A stretch of DNA of 64,000 bases from Sphagnum compactum (GCA_965153455.1 OZ234498.1:19344001-19408000); one strand, 5' to 3'; counted from the stretch's first letter, positions 12,699-24,780 are shown. Program-made: numbers and translations. The notes: generated by a model not told the origin, from the letters alone.

Positions 12699-13189
12699 TG
12701 AATCATGTTTGTGGAAAGCTTCTAGGAAGTGCATTCCTTTTAAAGCTAGTCAAAGTTGTGGCACAACTGGATTAGTGTGTCACAAATTTTACTATTTGTT
12801 GTCAACTTGCTTCTCTAAGTGAAACTAATTGAGAAGAACCATTGGCAATTTGATTAACATACTTACTAGAAAATTGGTGATGGAATTTTATGCAAACTTC
12901 ACAAGAAAATTGTGATGCTTAGAATTGCAAACCACTAGAAACCATCTTCTATATACAAGTAATGATCAAAACTTGTTTCCAACTTGGTAATAGACAATGC
13001 TAGGATTTTATGCAAGATTGAACTATTGCAACAAGTTTTCTTGATGTATAAGTTGTTTAGTTCCACATGAGTTCTTTGTGTTGCATCTCAAAGTCCCAAG
13101 GTAAATAGTTTGGTCTTCTTACATTGCTAGTCATTAAAGCTAAGTGGTTAGGAGGAGTCATATTGTTAGGCATTGGTTAACAAACACAT

Positions 13190-13865
13190 TTCATGAAGGG
13201 CCCTGTGAAAGCACATAGGAATCATTGGTGAGCAGGATATGTCCTTGCATAGGAGTAGTGATAACCATCTAGGGGTCATTGTCAATAGTAGTCCTTGGTA
13301 AAACCACTAGCAGTCATTACTCAGCAGGCCTAATCCTTGTCAACTACATGGGAGGATTGGATGAACACTTTTGAGTCATTATCAAACCACCTTTGAATCA
13401 TTTGTTAGTAGGTAGAGTCCTTATCAAGCCACATAGGAATCATTTGTCAGTAGGTAGAATCCTTGTCAAACCATTTAGGAGTCATATGTCAGCATGAAGA
13501 GTCTTTGTCAAACCACCTAAAAGTCATTTGTCAATAGGAAGAGTCCTTGTCAAACCACCTAGCAGTCATTGTCTAGTAGGGTAGATCCTTGTTCATTACA
13601 TAGGCGTACTGGTTGTGCACTTGGATGTCCTTATTAAACCACTTGGGGGTCATTAGTTGGTAGGAAAAGTCATTATCAAACCACTAAAGAGTCATTGGCT
13701 AGTAGAGGAGTCCCGGTCAACTACAAAAAATTATTGGATACACACTAAGGAGTCCTTATCATACCTCTTAGGAGCCATCGGTCAACAAGAGGAATCTTTG
13801 CCAATTGCATGGGAATTCTAAATATACACTTGAAATCCTTGTCAACCACTCAAATTTTTTTGGTA
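13190..13865 (+). repeat. Degenerate minisatellite, about 42-bp core unit
   Basis: A core of the form TCAAACCACCTAGGAGTCAT, then TTGTCAGTAGG-AGAGTCCTTG, repeats more than ten times. The clearest consecutive units are between 13385 and 13570. Some units are interleaved with a different block containing ACTACATGGGAGGATTGGAT and CACTT, which gives a higher-order pattern. The unit length is a multiple of three, but stops occur in all frames I followed, so I do not call it coding. Confidence 0.75.
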
Positions 13866-13869
13866 ATCA

Positions 13870-14850
13870 TTGATTGTCCTATTCAAACCTGTGGTGGTGG
13901 TTATGTAGTTAAGGTTTGCTAAAAGTACTATGATTTCCTTTTAAAAGTAATGAGGGTGCTTGGAAAACACTTTTAGGTTCAACCAAGTAATGATGTTGGT
14001 TGGTCAGTAGTAACATAACTAACATTGAGTAATTAACACTTGAACCTACATAATGTAACCTAGCGGGTCCAGGTTTAGGACCAACTCATGTGCCAATCTA
14101 GCATTGTAGGCTAGGTCAAATTAAGTTCCTTTAACTTTGAGCTATTATGTGTTTATGTATGTGTTTCATTGGGCTTTCAACATAATAGTATTGACTAATA
14201 GGAATGCTTTGGTGGAGCTAATTTGGACATTCCTCACAAGTAAAGAAGGCCCCCGAGTTGTAGGCTTATCAAGATGACAAGGAATTTCCTATTCAAGTAA
14301 GGTCCTTTCTTGTTGCTATTGTAATTAGTTTTATTATGTGATTTGAGTTTGAGTGCTAATATACACTAAACAAGCTTAAACATTATTAAATTATTATTTC
14401 TTTTAACTAAATAATCATATGCTACTTAAAAATTGGTTCTATGATCTTCTGTTGCTACATTCCAGGTTTGCCCTCCATTCTGTTAAAACATTAAGAACTT
14501 AACATCATGTGTGGCTTTCAAGGTGTTTTAGCAAAAAAGGCCTAGATAGATATTGTGTATGTCCTTCCCAAGCACCCAAGCACTATTGATCTAATTGGAA
14601 ACTTGTTGGTTACAAGCGAATGATAAGTAAAGGCAATAGTGAAAAAATATTTGCTAGTCCTAAGTTTTAAACCTTGATAATGGAATTGATAATAGGAAGA
14701 TAGCCTCATTTATAAGTAGGCAGGGTGTTGGAAAAGCACATGTAAGTCATGGTTGTGAGCACTCAAGATCTTTGAGAAATCTTGAACACTTGGAAGGTAG
14801 AAATGTGGTTTACAAGCTAATAAATATTGCAATTGGTTCTTATGTCTTTG
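13870..14850. other. No gene recognised
   Basis: AT-rich sequence upstream of the next pseudogene. A TTTGTAG acceptor-like site precedes 14855, so an upstream exon may exist, but I cannot identify one. Confidence 0.3.
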
Positions 14851-14860
14851 TAGGGAAATC

Positions 14861-16578
14861 ATGCATAAGGAAATTAAGCGAGAAAATGGTCAAATCAAGG
14901 ACATCCCATTAGAAAATTGGCCATCCGTGGACATTAAAAAACAAGATGCTACTTTCTTTTCCACCATCCGAAAGTTGAACGTTACTGGTGAGGATCCCAA
15001 GTACTTGAATAGTGAACGTGTCACCATGGAGGAATGCATTTCCCTCTTTGGGGGTTCAAGGAAATTCAAATTGAAATGCTCGGAGTTGAAATTTGAAGAT
15101 AGGGTAGCCATAAAGGAGATCTATTGGAGGGTGTTTGGGACAAGCAGTGTCATAAATAATGAGATACCTGCATGGATTGTGCGTGGTTTCATTGCCCAAG
15201 GTAAAGGTGTTAACATCAATTGGGCAAAGGTAGTTGAGTCCACAACAAAAGAAAAGGCACGTAGAGATGATGCAAAGGGTGGTGGGCATTTAGCCACAAT
15301 GAAGAAAAAACATGTTTTTCACCTTACTAACAATGGTGGCAACATGGATGTCATTGATGGATAATTGTGGTCCTAGCTGCAATCAATGAAAATAGGTGTA
15401 GAATATGGTAGTAGTGCTAATGTTCTTGAGGACAACATTGAACAAGCATCTCCCACTACTAAGAGGTGTCCCTATGGTGTGTCAAATGAGGACATCAGGA
15501 AGGTTGGAAAGCTCATAGAATAAAAGAAGGAGCTTCATTCTATATGCAAATCAAAGCTCAAGTCCCTAAATGTTGACCATAAAGTTGCATCCAACAAGTT
15601 GTTGGGCATGAAGTTTAACATGGATGATAGGAAGAAAGCAATGGAAGTAGAGGAGGCTAAAGTAGTAGAGGTGGAGAAGGCTTTAGCAAAAATACTTGAG
15701 CAAAGGCTCCTTGCAATAAATGTGGAATGTGATCTAATCTTTATCTTACACCATTTGTCCCACTCTACACCTTTTAATTACAATCTGCAAGTTCTTTGGA
15801 GACTTGCCTCTTAGGATTTTTGTTTGTAAATTGAAATAAATCTACAAAGCTTTTGCATAAAGAACTAGGGATTAAAACTTAGTGGCATGGCTAGATTTCT
15901 ATGTGCCAAGAGCAAAGACTAAAACTTAGGCAAATTGTACTAGAAGACAAGGTTGAACGAACCCAATTGGGGGAGGTAGCATGCAATGAAGCATGGGTGG
16001 AGGTTGACACTTTAGAGAACTCAATTGCAATGGCAGAACTAGAATTAACAAAACTCACAAATGAATAGAATGCAATATCTAAGGAATTGCATGAAATGCA
16101 GATGGGGGGAAGGATGTTATTTTGGCCTAAGCCTATCCTGCACCTTGACAAGCCTTTATGTGATGCACCAGACATGATTATCATGAAACCATGTGGTGTA
16201 TGTGGGCAATCATATCATTGTTTTGACATTACTGTGACATCTTGCCTACATACGTATCACCCATTTTATCTTGGCCGACACTTGAAAACCCACAACAAGT
16301 GCAAAATTTGCAATCAAAGATTATACCTTGATTAGTGGTCTAGTTGGGGGTTTAGGGATCTAGATGAAGATTTGACTTTTGCAGCACAAAAGATGGGTGT
16401 TGAAGAAGAGCAGGTCTACCTATTGAATGAATTGAAACAAATTGCAACGAAAAATGTTAATTGTGTCCTAAGCAAATATTTGATTTCCTGCTTGCATCAA
16501 AATTTTCATCTTGGGATTACCATTGTTGTTGGCTTATTTGAGGTCTATGCTTTGCAAGTTTTTCTTCCCTTAACTTAA
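14861..16578 (+). pseudogene. Coiled-coil and RING-like zinc-binding protein, decayed
   Basis: The first block, 14861-15361, is 167 residues with an acidic/basic N-terminal domain I do not recognise (motifs ENWPSVD, CISLFGG, WRVFGTS). It is followed by K/E-rich coiled-coil sequence (15480-15730). A second in-frame stretch, 15901-16335, has one internal TAG at 16063-16065. It runs from coiled coil into KPCGVCG...CLHTYH...CKICNQR: a CxxC, CxH..H, CxxC spacing resembling a RING finger but lacking one clear ligand. The frame is stopped by TAG at 16333-16335, yet continues in the same frame as WSSWGF and an E/Q-rich tail to about 16480, so the stop is probably a mutation. The complete protein would be a coiled-coil zinc-binding protein of unknown role, possibly carried by a repeat family. 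Confidence 0.5.
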
Positions 16579-16579
16579 G

Positions 16580-17595
16580 TTGTGGGTTTAAACTACAAAC
16601 AAAGAGTTGGAAATAGAATTGAAGTAGATTCGGCTTGGTTCAAGTGGTGAATTGGGTCCAATTGAAGAATGGAGGTTTACTATAGTGGGGGGCATCAATG
16701 ATACACCAGTCAGCAACAACCTCCCTGGATCACATAGACGTAGTAGTGTAGGAGTCTCATACCCAAGGTTGCCCCATGAAAGACTTAGTTCTCCAATAGC
16801 AACAACTACACATACTTTTATCGTTAACATGGTCACCTTTCCTATTGAACCAACAAGATGGATGAAGATGAATATGGGGTTCTTTTGGGATTGAGCCTAA
16901 CCAAAGCAACAATTGAAAGCTCTATTGATGAAGAGTATGCCAATTGCCCAAACCCCCCCCAAAAAAAAAACCAAGGTATGCTTGAATCATGATACTTATG
17001 AACTCTACCTTTTAATTATTCATTTTATGTTTTTTGAAACAAACTGTTACATGTATATTAGGTAATTTAATCAATTGTGTCATTTAACTTTGACCTGAAC
17101 AACTAACATGTGTGTTGTGAGCATGATGGTGTAGAGAATAAAGTTGTAGAATATAAGACCATATGTTTGACATTTTCAGATTCCATTTTTGGAGAATAAC
17201 CCAATTGCCAATCCAAAGCCCCAATGAATGTTCAAGGTGCAATGTTAAAGTTACATTATGTTCTATTTGTAAACAACTTTCAAAATGATAACCCCATCCC
17301 AAATTTTATTTTTTGCACCATATTCCATCAACAAACATTATTTTTGGCTAGAAGCACATGAGTTTTACAATATTAGTTTGATGTTTGTTACTACATTGCC
17401 TGACTTTCTTGTTTGTGATTTTCATTGCTATTGTGCTTTGTCCAATTTCATATTCATCCCACTCCTTGCTTGGATTATATTTCCCTGATTCCTCTTCCTT
17501 TTCTTTGAAACTGTTCAAATTTTTCCTTGGTGTTTGATTCTGCTCTTGTTGATTCAAATCCCTTTAAGTTCCTTCACTAGTATTTTTATGCCCTT
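16580..17595. other. No gene recognised
   Basis: A short plus-strand open stretch at 16652-16894 might be a continuation of the upstream pseudogene. A C9A10 homopolymer run lies at about 16950-16970. Confidence 0.3.
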
Positions 17596-17601
17596 TGTAA
17601 C

Positions 17602-20260
17602 ATGGCAGCATTTCATGTTCCTGGACGTTCGGACCTCACCATCATGGTAGATGATTTAGGAATGATGGTTGTTTCTAAAAAATTTCTGTGTGCTATGTTT
17701 GCTTTTAAGCCAGGTTCTTTACATATATTTAAAGATGTTTCGTATGATTCTAATAACTTTGTTTCAAGTTTTATGTACTAGATTCTTATAACCTTTTTGT
17801 AAAGGAGACAATGGGTGGTTGGTTGTGGTCGTTATTGCATTGTTGGTGATAGCTTGGCTCTTAATTATCAAGAAACCATCCTTATAGTAGGAACCACAAG
17901 TTCTGTGGTCAAGACTATGAAGTAAGAACTCAAAGTTGATGACACTTTCCTTCAATGTTCTAATGTTTTTGCATCTTCTATTTTCATTGAATTGTCTGAT
18001 TCCTCCTTGGGCGAGGACTTGACACCCCTTCTTTTGTTAGCGGAGTTGCCAAAAGGCATTCTTTAGTCTAATGCATGTTTATCGTCATAGCCATCCATCC
18101 ATGTGGGGAGTATTTAGTCTATTGTTTCTTGCTTACATGTGATGGTGCTGCTAAGACAAATTTTGAACGAATTGTGGTCTTTGGATTCCAAGACAAGATC
18201 CCTTTGCAAAAAATCCAATTATTGTCGATTACTTTCGATGGGGACGTCTTACTTGAATTACCGCCAATACTTTTGACTACTCACAACCCTTCCCAAATGC
18301 AAGGCATGGACAAAAAGTATGATGGCCATGTTTGGTGTAAGCTGGTCACAACCAATATAAAAAATTCATTTGGGTTTAGCTTTAGGAAGGCTCGTTGCTT
18401 GGGTCACTTACAGTGTGTGCAGGATGATTGTGAGAACTTTGTGTGCTTTGCCTCTCACAATGAAACATTTTGTTATGGTGAATGTGTTCATATTATAGTT
18501 TTAGGTCAAATGACAATGATTCCATTCATTTCCTCGCTTGGATGCAAATTTTATTATGTTCCTCCCTTCTATGTCGCGGATTGTAGTGGGTGAATATATT
18601 ATGTTGTGCACAAATTCTAATCTATATCAAGAATGGTAATTCATTTTGGTGTTCACAACCACTACTACAAAATGTGGGTGCAGTTCACTAGTCCCCGTTC
18701 ACTAGACCAGTGAATTCACTACTTCTTCACTGGTCCCCGTTCATTACAACCAGTGAATTCACTCAAAATCCAGTGAAATCACTTGGCGTACAGGGACACC
18801 TTTTGTTGTAAATAGGGACACCCTAAACCCTAAACCCTTAACCATCTTATTACAAATGGAAAGTGTCGGGAGTTTATTGAGGAGATTAGAAGGTTGATCA
18901 TAGAGGAGGTGGATCACATGCTTGATGCAAATTTTTTTTCAATTTCCCTTAGTGCTAATAAGACCTTTTTGGCAAATTATTTGCTTGATGATTCTAGTGA
19001 TGGCATGGTGAAGCTCCTCAAGGGTGAACAACTAGAACATATCTATGACAAGTTCTATGAACTTAGCTCTCCCAATGCTTGAAACCTTGTTGCTTCTTTC
19101 AAGTGTCATTTAAAAGTGACTATATTGATAGCATCGTTGATTGAAGTCCAAAAGTCGGTATGATTACATCCAAGAATGTTGTTTCCCAAAACAAGTTCAT
19201 GGACAAAAGGTGTTTATTTTCAAGATGTTGATAAATGGTGTAAGGAGTGGAGTCAACCTCATCACATGAATGTAACCTATAGGGGATTTGCAGAACGTTT
19301 GGATCATGTTTGATCATGTGAAGCGTGTTGCTGGCTAGACAACTATGGTTTGTCATGTGTACGATCTTGTTTATTGTAAAGTGTTGACCATGGGGGTTTA
19401 TGATATGCAATCTGAAGACACCAACGTTCAACGACTTATGTGGACAAAGCTTAATGAAATGATGCTGAAGCACAGGTTTCCAAAACCCAATTTCAAGGGA
19501 TTCATGGCTGATAATGTACAAGCCAATTGGAATGAAATTAAAATTGTTTATGTTTCGGAGGACCCCTCTGTCAAGATGGTTGATAAGGAGTGCACCTATT
19601 TATTCCATTGGACTCAATCATTCAATAAACACACCAACAATTGATCAAACCTGGGTTGCAAGATGAACACAAGGCTCTTTACCACTAGTACAAGAATGCC
19701 ACATCCCTTGGGGATGCTAACAATCATTATGCTCTAATTTGTTGCGAGTGGTTTTCATCTAGGGCTACTTTTGAGGCAAGTGTCCACAAGCTTAACAATT
19801 GGTTTCGCTTTTGGCATTTTTGTGTCAAACAATGGTTAGGTTTCATGGTCCATGTGAGTATTTCTTCTATGAACTTTTTATGACTTCCCTTTTATTTTGT
19901 GCATTCTAAACTATAAGATGTCCATTTTCATTGGACTTCCATTTGCAGTCTATGTCTTTCTTCGTCGTAACATTTCAAATTTTTCTAATGCTTCCTTTCT
20001 TTTGATTTGCAAAAGTTAATGATGAAGAGTGGGCGGACATGCCCACTCGCAATCTAGCCGAAACTGTGCATAACCTCTGGTTGTAGCAATCAAGGAATCA
20101 CAACATTTATCTGTACATAGCAACATTTGACGATTACATTTGGGTTTTCAAATAGTTTACATTATATAGACAATATTTTCAAGGGGGTTCAACTGGTCAT
20201 GGACCTAATAGGAATGAATTGTTGTTGAGGAGGGCCCAACGGTCTAGTGATCTTGCTAGA
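17602..20260 (+). pseudogene. MULE-like transposase-type pseudogene, interrupted by a MITE
   Basis: The apparent start is ATG at 17602 (MAAFHVPGRSDL). Translation continues through stops and frameshifts into a long open block, 18075-18590, with a Cys/His-rich region (ARCLGHLQC, DDCENFVCF, GECVHI). After the insertion at 18660-18839 the frame resumes with GKCREF and LSANKTFLANYLLDD, then 19345-19641 with FKGFMADN and ECTYLFHWTQ. That arrangement of Asp, then Cys-x-His-Trp, resembles the second catalytic Asp and CxxH region of MULE transposases. Further in-frame blocks are NNWFRFWHF (19795) and, after an intron-like gap with GTGAGT and a TTGCAAAAG acceptor, EEWADMPTRNLAETVHN (20028). At least three stops (for example TGA 18590-18592, TAG 19694) make it non-functional. 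The DDE assignment is inference; the gene-like block order is seen. Confidence 0.55.
18660..18839 (+). mobile_element. CACTA-type MITE copy 1 with abnormal 3' end
   Basis: Begins CACTACTACAAAATG at 18660. The interior carries repeated CCAGTGAATTCACT and TTCACTGGTCCCCGTTCA blocks and reaches TTTTGTTGTA at 18810, matching the copy at 35809-35947. The expected terminal GTG is missing; about 29 bases follow, including CCCTAAACCCTAAACCC. The host codon AAC at 18657-18659 is repeated at 18840-18842, giving the 3-bp duplication expected for CACTA elements, and the host frame is restored across it (HN then HLITNGK). Confidence 0.75.
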
Positions 20261-20439
20261 CTAATGGTTGTTGTGGCAAATTACACGTTTAGATTTTCCT
20301 TCTCTTATCGCGCTTCACATTTCGAGGGGGAGGAGGTTTTTGGGTTTGTTAAGTGACCCAATGATTGTAGATAATGATTTTCATCGTCCTAACTATGTGA
20401 ATTTCTTTCATCCACAAGTAAGAGTTTTGTTGCTCAACC

Positions 20440-21472
20440 CAATATTGTCAGGAATGTAGGCATGACATTTTGATATCTTGAGATGGCCTAGAGTTGAAGG
20501 AAAGTATGTGTTGATGGCCAATGGCAGATTAAATGTTGCCCAACCAGTTTTACAATTCAATGTTTTGTGCTTCAGAAAACCATGGGGCTCAAATGTAAAC
20601 AAAGATCAACCTTTACAAATTTGTGAGTGGAATTCTTGTCCCATGTTACTCAAGGTTTTGGGTACAATTTCATATTGGATCACTGGAGCACCATATGCAC
20701 TGGTTTTGTCCTGATGATTTGAGCCATTGTGTCAATGGGACAATGTAAAATATGTAGTTGCTAGGTTCTTAGTTCCAACTGCATGGCCCATCCAAGAAGG
20801 TATTGACTTAATTCAAAAGAAGGTAACAACTCTAGAAGAAATGGGGTTTTTCTTTTATCGCAATTGTGCTTGAAGTTTATTTGGTTCCCAATCGTTTAGT
20901 TCAAGTATTTCATATGTGACTACTATGAGTGCTCACAACATTGTGTGGCCAACTAATGCAAGTTGTTGGCCCACAATTCATGGTGGCAAGAACGTGAAAC
21001 TGCTTTCATCTTCAAAATAACATAGTAGCACAGTAACAATTGGCAGGCTAGCATCTTACTTACCCAATGCATTGTTTTCCCTATTGTTGATGTACCTTCA
21101 CTTGGGTATGGATAAATTTACAATATTCTTTTAGATGACAAAGGATATGATGTGACTATTGGAAATTTCCTTAGATGTTCATGTGTTTATTTTGTCACAA
21201 TGTTGGTAGGTTCTTTGGGTGGGGTGTATGTGCAATGTAAACATGTGTATCACATTTTACAAATGATCATATTCTGTGGGCTCATGGAAGAGTTCATTCA
21301 TCATTGCATAAGGAGTTGGGATGAAGTTCAATGTTTGCTGAAACATTTTAAAGCTTTTGAACTCGTGATAATACATCAAAATTTCATTCATAAACCTCTC
21401 TGTAGCTGGCTGGATTATGTAGTAAATTTAGATACTAATTTTGGCCCATTAGTTTTTTCCTTCATTTTGTAA
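20440..21472 (+). pseudogene. Decayed gene fragment with a SWIM-like zinc finger
   Basis: Separate open blocks in one orientation: 20478-20711 (MRWPRVEGKYVLMANGRLN), about 20735-20870 (CQWDNVKYVVARFLVP), and 21152-21469. In the last, CSC at residues 9-11 and CKH at 29-31 give Cx C-x17-CxH, within the SWIM zinc-finger pattern often found downstream of the catalytic core in MULE transposases. It may be the 3' part of the pseudogene ending at 20260, but continuity is not shown. Multiple stops make it non-coding today. Confidence 0.35.
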
Positions 21473-21813
21473 CTTTTCAATCATTGTAAAATGATGTATA
21501 TTTATGTATAATATTTCAACCATTTCAACACATGTTTGTCAAATATTTAATATACTTTGAGAAGTTAATTTTCGTCAAATATTTCTAAAGTATGCAATTT
21601 TCACCCATTTCAACGTTTTTAAAAATATTGTAATTATTGTCCAAGAACATTAAATATTTGGAGCATTGGTTGCATGAGGGATGATAAAATGCATCCTTTA
21701 ATTAGCAAGAATATTTTCAAATGCTCACACGATGCTGCTCTTGACGACTTTCTTGGCTAAACACATGTTCAGAATCAATAAGCCATTATTCATCTCAAAA
21801 CAAACCATGGATA

Positions 21814-21903
21814 TGACGTGGCAAAATATTCCATGGCTTGTGGCAAAATATTTTGTTATGTCAGAAAATATTCTATGATGTGATAGAATATTTTGCCACG
21901 TCA
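21814..21903. repeat. Perfect 18-bp inverted repeat around an AT-rich loop
   Basis: TGACGTGGCAAAATATTC (21814-21831) is exactly reverse-complemented at 21886-21903. The loop itself has further GGCAAAATATT and AGAATATT copies, and related words (AATATTCTATGACATGG) continue to about 21970. It contains ACGTG cores of the G-box type. It may be a small MITE; no target duplication is evident. Confidence 0.7.
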
Positions 21904-22442
21904 CTTAATAATATCCACGTGGAAGACAAATATACTAAGAATATTCTATGACATGGCATGGAATATGCTATAAGGTTCCTTTTTGCTCATGCTCGTTCAC
22001 TCCCTTGCTAGTGTTGTTGTCATGGTGATTAGTGGTGAATGGTGGAGAATTAAAAAGAAGTATTTAAGCTTGTCACTTGATAGGGGATATAGGAGTTAAA
22101 AAGGGAAGAGAGCTTGAAAGGGCATTTTGGTGAGACCTAGGAACAAAAAGTAAGGGTTTGCCTTTTTGTGAAAGTAAGAGAACCCAAGAGTTGGGATAGT
22201 TAGTGTTGTTAACAAGGTTGTGAGTGGAGGTAGGGTAGAAAAAAAAGTTGCTAGTAGGCAGGAGAATGTTGTATTGAAAGCAAAAATAGGAGCTTGGTGG
22301 AAAGGAGATCCACAACTAAGGATTAAGGACTTCCATGTAAATCTCTTTTATTTTTTGTTTGAAGTTTTGATCAAGGAATTTCCTGTTCCCAATTGTTGCA
22401 TGTTGTGTGTGTGTGTTCTTGGGTGTGATTCCTTGGTTTAAG

Positions 22443-23035
22443 GTTGTGGTTAGTATACTAAAAACAAGAGGATAGGGTTGTGAATAAGAAGGGTGGTTGC
22501 TATTTAAGTCAAACAAGGTAGGAAAAAATAAATTATATCCAAAGTGAGAGAGAGAGAAAGAGAGTTCAATTCCTAACTGGTTGTGATTCACTTGTTTAAT
22601 GTTGTGGTTAGTATAGTAAGAGCAAGAGGATAAGGTTGTGAATAGGAAGGGTAGCTGCTATCTGGATTAAATAAAGCAAGAGGAAGTATATTATATCGAA
22701 AGAAAGAGAAAAAAAAGAAAGTTCAATTCCTAACTGGTTGTGATTAATTAGTTTAAAGTTGTGGTTAGTATAGCAATAGCAAGAAGATAAAGTTGTGAAT
22801 AAGTAAGGTAGTTGCAGTATCAAGTTTAAATAAGGTAGGAGGATGTAAATTATATCCAAAGAAAAAGAGAAATTTCTAATTGGTTGTGATTCACTTGTTA
22901 GGGTTGTGGTTAGTTATAGCAAGGGCAAGAGGACAGGGTTGTTAATAGGACTTGGATAGTTGTTGTTTAGATTAGACAAGGTTAGAGGGAGTAAATTATA
23001 TCCAAAGAGGGATAGGAAATTCATTTCCTAACTAT
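22443..23035 (+). repeat. Tandem array of four units, 145-158 bp
   Basis: Units start with GTTGTGGTTAGT at 22443, 22601, 22758 and 22903. Each contains CAAGAGGATA-GGTTGTGAATA, AAATTATATC-AAAG and CAATTCCTAACTGGTTGTGATT. Periods are 158, 157 and 145. GA-rich runs inside units vary in length. Confidence 0.85.
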
Positions 23036-24654
23036 GGCACGTCTTGGATGTCCTCCAAGGGGTAGGAGGGAGTCACCCAGATTAAGTTGTTAGGTTGAAC
23101 TAATTTTATGCTTAACACTAACAAAAGAAAATCTTGATAAATTATAAAACATGATTTAGTTGATCTATGGAGAGAATGAATTGACTTAAATAATGCCATT
23201 TCCATGTCATAGGAAGGGAAAATTGAATGCGTGGAAAATTTGATGCATGTTCAACAAGAATGATAAAAAATGACCAATACTTTGCACCCACTTTACACTA
23301 TTTTTAATGGGATTGGGTGCAAACACAATAAAAGGAGCCACAAAAGGTTTGGCTGGTGCTTAAAAATTGTATGTATGTATCTTTGAAAAATCATCACGTG
23401 GGAACATAATAATTTGAATTGTCAAATTTGTTTGCAGTAGGCTTCAATACTTTCAAAGTTTCAATGATGAATGTTTGATGCAAATTGATGATGTTTGAAA
23501 AGTCCTTTTGCATGTTTGAAAAGTTGATATAAATGATGAAACTTGTTGAATCAAGTTTTTCAAGTGGCAATTCAAAATACAAACTAAAAAGGCAAGCTAG
23601 TTTGTGTTATTAGAAACACATGATACAAGATGATTATTTGATTAAAATGTTACAAAAATAAGAGTTCAAAGATGAAGATTTTGGTTAATGTCCATAATTG
23701 TTGTAGGACAAAAGAAAATTGGCTAATAATTTGGGTTGTGTATTGTAAATAATGCAGGTAATGACAATAATTCTTATCAATATACCAAGCTTGATCATTC
23801 ATTGTACCCATATAATTTTAATCATGACAAGTTGAAATAATTGTTTGTTGATTTGTTGCAAAGGTTTCAAATATGAACCCCATTATAATTTAGGTTTAAA
23901 ATTAAAACTTGAAATGGTTTCCTATGTAAACTTTGAAGTAAGATTTGGAGCAATTGTTTTATTTCAAGGATATGTGGCAACTTGTTTCCTCATTGGTGTT
24001 GTGCAAATATATCTCTCACTTGAATATACCTATCAGGTAAAAATAGGGTGCCTTATTTATCTTATCTTATTTTTAAAAAATCAACATACTCTAATGAAGC
24101 ACATATTTAGGGACATGTAAATCTGAAAAATTATAGTCTATTTATAATCTTGGATATATGTAAAAAATACTCATACCCAAGGTTAGATATGTTTTGGTTT
24201 CCAAGTTAAAACAATTAGTGTAAATATGACCTAGATCCTAAACTTTGCTAGTTCTATAAATTAGATGGGGTGTGTCCCAAGTTGTTGTTTTAAACCAAAA
24301 ATTAAAATTACAAATTTTTTTTTTTTCAATGAACCATCTTGATTGACCCATCACCAAAAAAAAACTTTAGAATATCCCCATAATAAAATTTTCTATGTGA
24401 AGATCTAGTGTTTTCCCTTTGACCCAACTATATAAGTGAAAAAGGAAAAACTTTGGGCAAACTATATGGATAAAATTGAGATGCCAAGAGAAGATAGGGA
24501 GGATCAAAATGTATTAGTTTGTGTATATTTGTAGTTAAATACAAATCAAACACTTTGATTCTTGCATCGTTAAACATTTCAAATTAAATAAAAAAGTACA
24601 TGGGTATATGAAAGGGTTACCCAAATTCTAACTATCTATCAAAAAATTAAATTT

Positions 24655-24780
24655 TTGTATACCCTAACTCTAATTTGATGGAAAATTTTGAATTTCTTAA
24701 TATACTCTTTACTTGATGGGTAAATAAACTGAAAAGTTATATATCCCTACGTGAGGATATATAAAAAACAACATACCCCC
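24655..24780 (+). repeat. Dispersed repeat, copy A (copy B at 34908-35012)
   Basis: Both copies have ACCCTAA, then a GATG-AA-TTTTGA block, TTAATATAC-TTTACTTGA(T/G)GGGT(A/G)AATAAA(C/T)TGAAAA, and (A/G)GGATATAT-AAAAACA-TACNCCC in the same order and orientation. Superfamily is unknown. Confidence 0.6.

Noticed and set aside
14890-15289. Minus-strand frames over the coiled-coil pseudogene
   Set aside because: They are antisense to the longer plus-strand frame, which continues into coiled-coil and Cys/His motifs.
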